Below are positions 56,230 to 64,000 of a DNA stretch of 64,000 nucleotides, piece by piece. Source of the stretch: Gnetum montanum. Its lineage: Eukaryota; Streptophyta; Gnetopsida; Gnetales; Gnetaceae. Each line of letters opens with the position of its first letter. Within the stretch, counting starts at the first letter, position 1. The notes beneath the pieces were generated by a model that searched no databases, was not told the origin of the DNA, and worked only from the letters and a program-made list of their open reading frames with translations. The DNA lies in NCBI GenBank assembly GCA_015680685.1, contig MNCI01013643.1, forward strand, positions 163,029 to 227,028, read 5' to 3'. Both the position numbers and the translations under genes were made by a program.

Positions 56230-58900
56230 CCCTTTCACAATGCAATCTACGAACATGAATTCAGATTAGCCTTTGAGATTGATGTTAGATGCACTTGACA
56301 CCTTTACCATGGTAGGTCCAAGTCCATCCCTTAGTTTTAGTAATGAACAATATAACTTTGTATGTGCAAAGATCCAAGTAGGGTTACCCATAGATCGACT
56401 TGACATGGAGGCAAAATGGAACATTGAATTAATCCACCGAGATGGATGAGAGTATATCCCTTTCTCATTCAACATCATCCCACTCATAGAGTTGCACCAC
56501 CAATTCTTGTCCTAGCTCATTCAACTAGGTGAGCATAACATAGGGACAAACTACAAGAAAGCCCTATAGGAGGAAGAAGATGAGTTCAAAGATTGCTTTG
56601 AACATGAGAGCCCCTTCTACACCATCTTCCAATAACCACTCCCTAGTTTGGCCCCTCCTTGATTCAATTCACTTGTCCTCTCTAAGACGATTCTAACACT
56701 AACATCACCTTCCCACTCTGTCAGAATTAGGTCAATGCCTGTGGTGGAAATGCATCAAATGCAATACATGCAATATGATGTAACAACCCCTTTCCACTTG
56801 CCCTTTGTGGCACCATCTCAACTTGCCTAAGCATCTTTGTTAGTAGTAATCATGCATGTGCCATCTCTAGGTCCCAAATAACTCAAGAAACCTATCTCCC
56901 ACCTATTTCATCAGTGCCCTCACCATCAGTTCAACCCACACATGCGTGGCTTGCCCTAGTCACTACACCCATAGCATAGCTAATGCATCTACTGCATTGT
57001 GTGGCTCTACAATCAACAATCCAGCCCTAGGTCATGCAACCAACACAGCAGATAGCACAACCAATGTAACCAGCTAGTGCATCTTAAAACTTGGATCAGG
57101 CATTCTAGCTGATCCAAAGTTTGATGAAGGAGAAAAGGTAAATCAAAGATGCTTCCTTTGAAATTGTTAAGGTGGTGGACTTCTACTAGGATGACCCAAT
57201 AAGTCTTGCGGTCCCACCCCTAACTCTACCAACTAACTCACCAAGTATAATGATGAAGGGGACCCCAACACATACTTGGTCACATTCAGGTCTAAGCGCT
57301 TACTGTTGCAAGCATGGCCACATTCCATCATGCATGTCTTTGCCATGTCACTAATTGGAAAGCCTTAGACTAGTACCAAGAACCGCCCAAAGGTTCTATT
57401 TCCTCTTTGAAAGACCTCTTAAACCAATTTGTGATGTGCTTAAGGTATAACTTGAAACTTGAAGCAATCCTCAACCAACTAATGGAAATCAAGAAGGGCC
57501 ACCTAGAGCCTGTACAATAATTTATTCAATGTTGGAGCAGCTCATTGAATGAAATACGAGAGCTAATAGTTGAGACAAACCTCTTGGCTATCTTCAAAGG
57601 TGTAGTTAATGACTTCATCAAGTCAAAATTGTACTACTTGAACCCAAAGTCTTTGAGCCAAGTGTTTGTTCAAACCAAGAACATAGAGGACACAATGCAA
57701 GCTAGCAAGGACCTAGCCTATGTGGCCTACAAAGACTAGCATACAAGAAAGTAGAATGCAATAATGGCAACAATAGCCACACAAGCTAAAGCAACCAACC
57801 GGGGCTCAACAGTTAAGCAGCCCAAAGCCTCAATACACAAAGTTGCTAACTCTGGTGCCTAGGCAACCAACTCACCTACATTTGTAGGGATCATAGTGTA
57901 AGCCACTCCAAGGTCCAACTTTAGGCACAAGGGTTGCTCAAATTATATCACGTTGCTACTGAAACCCTTAGAGCTACTAGATCAACTATTGAAAGCTAGG
58001 CAAATCCAACAAAAATAAGTGTCTTAAGATGCCTACAAAAGGCACGACAGGTACTACGAATTACTAAGGAATCCCACCTCAGCAACATCGAACAAGCCCT
58101 TAGTCCTACAACACTCAAGGATAGACTAATTCTATCATTACCACTAGTTGTCCAGTCACAGCATGGACTTTTGTCAAGCTTTGCAAGATGATCTGCAAAA
58201 AATGATAGATAAGGGTGAACTAGTGCTTGACACATCAAACGCAGATGATGTTGGCTATGTCATAAATACCATCAGCATGGGTGACAAGGTAGAATTAGTG
58301 CAACAACCTTTTGTGATCTATCTACCTTCTAGTAGTGCAAGGGCTCCCTTGGCCTCCATGAGTTTGAGTCTCCCCTTCATTGTTAGAGTGTCACCTCAAG
58401 CATCCACAACATCTTTTGTGATTAGGGTCCCATAGTATGTTGTAACAACGATTGCTTAGTAATCATTTTTTGTTAGGATGCCACAACATGCTGGCCCCTT
58501 ACCTACTCGAAGCCCGATAGTGGGCAACACATCAACCCCTTCTCTTCCAAGGGTTGATTCCACTAACAACATGGGTAGATCCACTAGATGCCAATGCAAG
58601 AGGCCAAATGAGCATCTTGCAAATGAAACAACTAGGTGACAATAAGAGTAAAGAGCACTTGGTTCATTGAAGCTAGTCCTTGTCTCTACAATCCCCATGA
58701 TTGAAGCAATTGAAAAGGCCACAACCAGCAAGCCACAAATGAGCACTAAGGCCCCCAAACGAAGTAAGCAAACCAAGCCCAAGTCCCCTCAGTGAGAGAT
58801 CTATCTCTTAGGCTCCATGGAGGAGGTCAATGCCAACAAGACGACCAATGACAAGGACTTTGTAGATACATTAGCCTAGGTTAAGCAAGTGCTAAAATAA
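56230..58900 (+). pseudogene. gag: gag of element E, broken
   Basis: The N-terminal part at 56280-56640 reads LDALDTFTMVGPSPSLSF and further ordinary text. The gag core starts near 57247 (YNDEGDPNTYLVTFRSKRLL), continues AWPHSIMHVFAMSLIGK and is open at 57545-57739 (LAIFKGVVNDFIKSKLYYLN). A Pro/Ser/Thr/Gln-rich linker spans about 56640-57200. It is of the same general gag type as other plant Ty3/gypsy elements but not close to A-C. The end of gag is not sharply defined. Confidence 0.7.
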
Positions 58901-58909
58901 AAAAACACA

Positions 58910-59560
58910 ATGTTGGGCTTGTACAACTTGGTCATTACCTCATCTACCCTCCAGGAAGCATTAGTATTAATGTTGGCCTTTATTCTTGTTATGGAGGACA
59001 TCCTTGTATATGAGAATGTCATTTTTGTAGTGATGTTACCCCTGGAACCACAGGAATTGGGTTCAACATTCCTAGCCCTCTACGACAATGTAATCAAAGT
59101 CAACTCCAAGTTAGGGAAGGCTGTCACAGCTCGAATGTTTATTACCATATGCGTTGGACAATGTACAATCCATAGGACACACATCAATGATGGTGCGATG
59201 ACAAATTTAATACCATACATCATTTTTGACAAGCTAGGCCTCATAGACCAAATCAGACCAACAAAAATTATGTGCCTAAAATCCTTCAATGGATCATGCT
59301 TCACTGTCAAGGGCATAGTAACAATAGCCTTCATGGTACAGGAATAATTCTCCATTAGCATTGAATTCACTATCATAGAGAAAATGCCTAGCTCTAACCT
59401 AATAATGGGTAGGCCTTGGCTAGCCTAGCTATGAGCCGTCTTTTCTTCGATTCACCAAGAGATCCACCTTTTGTATGAAGGTGGTGAAGTTATCATCCAC
59501 AGTGATAACACCACCCCTTTGGCCATAAATAACATAGAAATGGAGCAAGGGTTAGCAGTT
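58910..59560 (+). pseudogene. Aspartic protease region of element E
   Basis: 58910-59347 is open for 145 codons. ARMFITICVGQCTIHRTHIN leads to DGAMTNLIPYIIFDKLGLID (about 59193-59250), where the usual Asp-Gly-Gly/Ser-Ser has become Asp-Gly-Ala-Met. After one stop, LIMGRPWLA (about 59400) is the protease C-terminal motif, and SIHQEIHLLYEGGEVIIHSD follows. No RT text comes after it. Confidence 0.78.
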
Positions 59561-59904
59561 TAATTTCTTGATGATGCACCTATGGAAGATAATCTAATGC
59601 ATAAGGTTGACACACTTGAATAAGTGGTTTGAATAGTGCACCCAAGCCTTGCGTTCCCCCTAATCCATGCCCAATTAGGAAGCAATTGCATGACCAAGGG
59701 ATTCTTTAGCTTGAAACATGCTAGGTGCCTACCTACCCTTTGCTGCTACGCACTATACATTTTTGACTTTCGCTTACATTACATTTGTTTATGCATTTAC
59801 ATTTAGCCTTATTGCTTAGATTATGCATCATTTTTCTTTGTTTACGCATTTGAAAAACATCAAAACACACAAAAGTCATAAAAACTAAAGCTACAAAAAT
59901 GACC

Positions 59905-60115
59905 TTGTGGCCCATCATGGCCTTACACTGGCGATGCACAGCCTGTCATGGCCTTGAACTGGCAACACCCAACCTACCATGGCCTTAAACTAGCAACATG
60001 TGACCCACCACAGCCTTAAATTAGTAACCCATGGCCCAAAATGGCATAAAACTAGCAACACACGAGGCTTAGAATGGTCTTAAACTATCACTTCAGCCTA
60101 GAATAGCCCAAAACT
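59905..60115 (+). repeat. 31-32-bp tandem array in E
   Basis: About six units of the type CATGGCCTTAAACTAGCAAC with a variable linker. Confidence 0.8.
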
Positions 60116-60259
60116 ATCAATTTTCACATTGCTTTCCCTTCATTTGTGCATTGAAATAGTTGCTACTTATTGTTGTTTTTCTAGTTGATTTTGTAGGACT
60201 TTGTAGGAATACATGAACATGCCCAACATGCAGCATCACACATCACTGAAGCAAGGTAA

Positions 60260-60660
60260 GCACTTGTTCACCATGATGCTAAAAATGGCATAGCCATCCA
60301 CTATGACATTAAATTGGCACATCATTCATTCGCCACGATGCTAAAATTGGCATAGCACTCATATATGATGATGCTAAAATTGACACAACAATATGCTATG
60401 ACTATAAACTAGCACAACATTCATCCACATGCTAAAACTAACACAACTTGTCCTTGGGTCACAATGTTAAACTCGTAGAATAGCTCATCTATCATGATGT
60501 CAAACTGGCATAACAACTTGTCCTTGGGTCATGACACTAAACTAGCATAATAACTTGTCTACTATGACATTAAATTAGTGCACAATGGTCTGCTAGGACT
60601 ATAAACTAGCATACCATAGTATGGAAGGACCTTAAACTAGGTTCACAGTCTATCAGGGCT
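60260..60660 (+). repeat. Second tandem array in E, variable spacing
   Basis: About ten units of the type ATGATGCTAAAATTGGCATA separated by 10-25 variable bases. The core resembles that of the first array. Confidence 0.75.
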
Positions 60661-61770
60661 TTAAGTTAGCATTTTGTTTATCTTTTGGAGCACTTTCCAT
60701 CAGTGTAGCCTTTGGAGCACTTGCAGCATCAATGCCCTTGATACTTTTCCTAGCTTCTTGAGCACTTGCAACTAGTTTAGCCTTTGGAGCATTTGCAGCA
60801 TCTTCACACATAGCATTTTATTTGCATTTCATATTTTGTGGTTTTCTTATCTTCTCAAAGTTATGTTTGTAGGATGAAGCCCCAAGGCAGTTGTGCAAAG
60901 GTGCATCTCATCGCAGTGAAAAGTTGTCACATTACTCCGATGTGCATGATTGGACTAGCTAAGCCTCTCAAAAGTGCACATCACCCTCATCCCATTATAG
61001 CCTAAGCACATCCACTCCTTCCCAATACCTTTTCAATCTTTGCATAGCACAAGGCTACAAATCCCTAACACTTACGCATTCTGACACATGACACACTTTT
61101 CAAGTCCATACATAAAATCCATGATGGACGTAACACAACTTATCCCATAGAGAGCCTCAATTGGCTAGTCAAAGATTAAGCAAATGTAACATCCTAAGGA
61201 GGAAACACCTATCATACAAATGTGATGTGATTGCATCATAGTAAAGCCCATTAGGTGGCATGCAATCCACTCAATGGCAAACACCTTGTATCTAACATTT
61301 AGCGCTATGTAGAACCAAATACAAGTTCACCTCATAGCCAAAAAGTATAAAAGAAAAAAGGAAGAAAAAGAAAAAACAAAAAAAAAAAGAACAAGGAAAA
61401 GCATGTCCCTAAGCAAATTAGAAATGTTGTAATTTTGCAATTGGTCAAGCCCTAAATCCACATTGACACTCTCATGAGCACCCCAACAAGAGGTCAACGT
61501 ATTTAGGGGTAAGCCACCCTAGTGTCGTGGTCACCATTAGCCATGTTGACTCCACATCCTACATCATAACCACTTGTTTGCATTCTACCTTTCCTTTTAT
61601 CCCCAACAAATTACCTATACCTATTACCCCAAGCATACTGCGATCGACAACACTCTTGGGCATGGCACAACAACATCCAACCATGCATGGAAGAATGATG
61701 TTGATGCTAGGTCTACTGTGGTGTTTTATCATTCTTTGTTGATGTCTCTTGGGCCACTTCTCTAAACATT

Positions 61771-61786
61771 AACAAAGAGGGACCAA
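61771..61786 (+). promoter_or_regulatory. Polypurine tract of element E
   Basis: AACAAAGAGGGACCAA directly precedes the LTR start TGAAACACC. Confidence 0.7.
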
Positions 61787-63711
61787 TGAAACACCACAAA
61801 ATTTGGCCTACAGCTTAATTTTTTTTTACAAGTTTTTCTAAGTGCTAGGGCTACAGTCTCCTCTACCCTCGAGCATAGTCAACCTAGTGGAGAGTGCAGT
61901 TAGCTCAAAAGATTGATTTTCTACAATTTTTCCTAAGTTTCCAAACAAGGGCACTTGCTACAATTTTTTCTAAGTGTTGGAACTATGCTCTTCATTGTCC
62001 CAAAGTGTGGTCAGCTTAGTAGGGAGCATAGTCAACATAAACAACTAGTTTTGCAAAATCTTTTAAGTGTTAAGATAGCTACTGTAGATTTTTCCAAGTG
62101 CTAAGACTATGGTCTCCACCAAACTAGAGCATAGTCAAGCATAGTTAGCATGGAAATTTAGCTTTTTGCAAATTTTTCTAACTAATGAGACTATGCTCTC
62201 CACAAAACTAGAGTGTAGTCATCATGGAAGCTCAATTTTGCAAAACTTTCTAACTATTGAGACTATGCTCTTCACTGCCCAGGAGCATAGTTAAGTGTAA
62301 ACAACATCAAGGCCTAGTTTTTTTTATAGGTATTTCTAACTATCAAGACTACACTCTCCACTGTCCTAGAGCATAGTCAACTGAAAGCTAGATTTTGCAA
62401 AACGTTTTCTAGGTTTGGGACTACACTCACCTCCAATCGAGAGCATAGTTAGCCTCTTATGTAAAAAGATTTTCAAGTGTCCAACTACACTCTCCTCTAG
62501 TCCAATCCATAGTGTAGTTGAGTGTAGACATGCAAAACAACCTTCAAAGGCCTTCACAACATAGCACTAGCATTTACCTCAGCTCCAACACATCTCTGAC
62601 AATAACGTGCATCTTTTTTGCACCCCTCTTTGTCCCCTACATTGTAATTACACTTTACCCCACTTCACACAATGGACAACGTAGATCTAGAGCATAGTAT
62701 CCAAAAGTTGTATTTTTTGCATTTTATTAGGTACATTATTTTCTTTACTGCACATGAACATGTAGTTGGCAATGTAGTCACAATCTTGCAACCTTGTAAA
62801 GTCCATTAGAGCACAACACAACATAACACTACTTACCTCAGTGGAGAGCATAATTGGGGTATAGTGTAGTCCCAACTACTCCACTACCATGTGTTAGTCT
62901 CTTTTCATTTCATAGGAACCCTAACCTTATAAATAACCCTACCATCTACATTTTAAAGGTTGGCGTTTTTGCACTTTGTTGGTATTTTTACATCTCATTG
63001 GCATTTGGCATTCTTGGGAAAATGAGACCCAAAGGATTTTGGTGAACAAGATCCAAAGGCACACTAATACACTGGAGAGAGGCAGAGTTGCACACCACAA
63101 TCCATCATAGCCCTATAGGATACCATAACTGATAGTACATTATGGTGGCCAACCCAGTAGGCATGGCCACCACAGTGAGCACTAGACTTCATGACCTGAT
63201 ACCATCGAGACTATGACTATGCTCTCCACTACACCTATTGCACACCGCATACCTTTTAACTCCTTTTGGAGTTAACTATGCTTAATACCATTTTGGGTGG
63301 TGTTCTGTTTCTCTCTCCTACAGGTTTTTACATTTTCTTTACATTTTTAGCTATTTTAATGTGCGGTCATGTTACAACTACACTCGGGTGGTAGTCTGCA
63401 CATGTCAACACCCTCATTTTCATTCAAACCCTTAACTACACTCACCCCCTCATGCCTCATAACTATGCTCTACACCACTACAAACATCGCTTAAACACTG
63501 AAAACCATTTGTGGTTGCATCACGACTAACCATGCCACCCCAAGTTGCATCCACCATCCCAGTTGCAACTAGAAAAGTCCTTGTCTAATCAACAAGAGCA
63601 TTTAAGGCACCTCATCTTTGCTTCCATTAGGCTCTCATGTGGATTCATGGTTAGGTTGTGCATCCATTGATTCCTTGGTGATTCCAACCACTAATGTTTT
63701 TGATTGTTGCA
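61787..63711 (+). repeat. 3' LTR of element E (1925 bp)
   Basis: It starts TGAAACACCACAAAATTT as at 55638 and ends TTGCA before the right target duplication. Its first 750 bp carry the hairpin subrepeats. CTATAAATAACCCTACC near 62928 suggests a TATA box. Confidence 0.85.
61830..62520 (+). repeat. Hairpin-forming subrepeat array in the E 3' LTR
   Basis: The same GACTATGCTCT/AGAGCATAGTC units as in the 5' LTR, with independent substitutions. Confidence 0.8.
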
Positions 63712-63716
63712 GGAAA
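63712..63716 (+). repeat. Right target site duplication of element E
   Basis: GGAAA, partner of GGCAA at 55633-55637. Confidence 0.75.
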
Positions 63717-64000
63717 GTTCCTCATCTTAGAAGGACAACTAGAAATAGCTCAAGCACACAATCAATGCTTAGCCACGAAGGTTGCCAAATTGCATGCCTA
63801 ATTTGCTAACCATGCTCTTATAAACCCTACATTTATGAGAGATGAAGATTTTCAATAGCTTCAAGAAAAACTAAAGCGATTGAGGGAGAAATGGTAATGG
63901 TTGTCTTTAATCAATTCATAGTAGAAGCTAAAACTTATTTAGTATGGAAGGATCTAATGCAGATGCACTAGGAGAATGAAACTTTGACTATAGAAAATTA
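63717..64000 (+). pseudogene. ORF2 of element C, continuation after E
   Basis: GKFLILEGQLEIAQAHNQCL resumes the protein cut at 55637. Next comes FMRDEDFQ-LQEKLKRLREKW, a charged coiled-coil-like helix, and after a frame change VFNQFIVEAKTYLVWKDLMQ with ENETLTIEN, matching ENKHLAIEK in B. It runs off the window. Confidence 0.72.

Larger units (their letters stand above)
59561..61770 (+). other. Non-coding 3' half of element E
   Basis: This region sits where pol should be. No RT, RNase H or integrase motif in any plus-strand frame by eye. It holds two repeat arrays (59905-60115 and 60260-60660), a TTTGGAGCA-TTGCAGCATC repeat at about 60685-60810 and an A-rich run near 61350-61392. Confidence 0.6.
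55638..63711 (+). mobile_element. Element E: gag-protease-only LTR retrotransposon nested in C
   Basis: It is bounded by TGAAACACC on the left and TTGCA on the right, with a 5-bp target duplication. ORF2 of C reads QLELLVAKGN before it and GKFLILEGQLEIAQ after it, matching QLDLITTKGKLFMAIVSAEH in B, so the insertion point is certain to within a few bases. Inside are gag and protease text but no RT, RNase H or integrase up to the 3' LTR. The 5' LTR is shortened and no primer site was found. It is a non-autonomous or internally deleted Ty3/gypsy element. Confidence 0.88.
45017..64000 (+). mobile_element. Element C: Athila/Tat-like Ty3/gypsy element, interrupted by E, continuing past the window
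   Basis: This is the best preserved member of the A-D family: LTR, primer site, gag, protease, RT, RNase H, integrase, T-rich tract, spacer, LTR-like internal promoter and ORF2, in that order. Element E (55638-63711) splits ORF2, and C text resumes at 63717. The 3' LTR is outside the window. RT and integrase catalytic residues survive, but stops and frame changes remain, so it is not functional. Confidence 0.88.

Noticed and set aside
59905-60660. CRISPR-like regular repeats
   Set aside because: Units are degenerate, spacing is irregular, and the context is a plant retrotransposon.

Overview
This window looks like intergenic DNA from a land plant with a very large, repeat-filled nuclear genome. 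A gymnosperm (conifer, ginkgo or cycad grade) is my best guess, but nothing here proves it. The reasons are stacked, heavily mutated LTR retrotransposons of plant lineages, L1-type and RTE-type LINEs, AT-rich and CpG-poor sequence, many in-frame TAG/TAA stops, and assembly gaps (N runs at 21533-21555, 32365-32662 and 49466-49575). I found no intact host gene, tRNA, rRNA, CRISPR array or prokaryotic feature. No element in the window is intact, so nothing here is expected to make a working protein today.

Layout. (1) 1-9328: element A, plus strand, a Ty3/gypsy element with an Asp-tRNA-type primer site (Athila/Tat branch), with gag, protease, partial RT and integrase tail; its 2.2-kb 3' LTR carries about 1.3 kb of extra sequence. 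(2) 9329-11871: element D, minus strand, a fragment of a related element (3' LTR piece plus a coiled-coil ORF called ORF2 here), cut by A on one side. (3) 11872-13195: a 5'-truncated RTE-clade LINE. (4) 13196-15030: mostly unassigned, with a faint coding relic and a GA microsatellite. (5) 15031-24192: element B, complete with both LTRs, keeping gag and ORF2 but no pol. (6) 24193-about 29480: an L1-clade LINE on the minus strand, apparently the target B landed in. (7) about 29480-32364: AT-rich, unassigned. (8) about 32602-37462: element F, Ty1/copia. (9) 37463-43333: unassigned DNA, then element G, a scrambled and deleted Ty3/gypsy with a long 3' LTR. (10) 45017 to beyond the window end: element C, the best-preserved relative of A, with RT and integrase catalytic residues still visible. 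(11) 55638-63711: element E, a gag-protease-only element nested inside ORF2 of C, flanked by a near-perfect 5-bp target duplication; C resumes at 63717.

How the parts fit. A, B, C and D are one family: LTRs begin TGATGA(G) (TGATCAG in the 5' LTR of B) and, where the end is present, finish CTCATCA; gag begins MS-S; a T-rich tract follows pol; a long spacer and a second protein (ORF2) come before the polypurine tract. ORF2 has an N-terminal domain I do not recognise, a coiled-coil middle and a proline-rich C-terminus. The most interesting observation is that, in C and less clearly in B, the DNA ahead of ORF2 repeats the motif-plus-TATA arrangement of that element's own LTR. C also shows a plausible leader intron there. 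This suggests ORF2 had its own LTR-like promoter and spliced mRNA. Other points of note are a hairpin array in the LTRs of E, the pol-less element B, the sequence packed inside the LTR of A, and the pol order in G.
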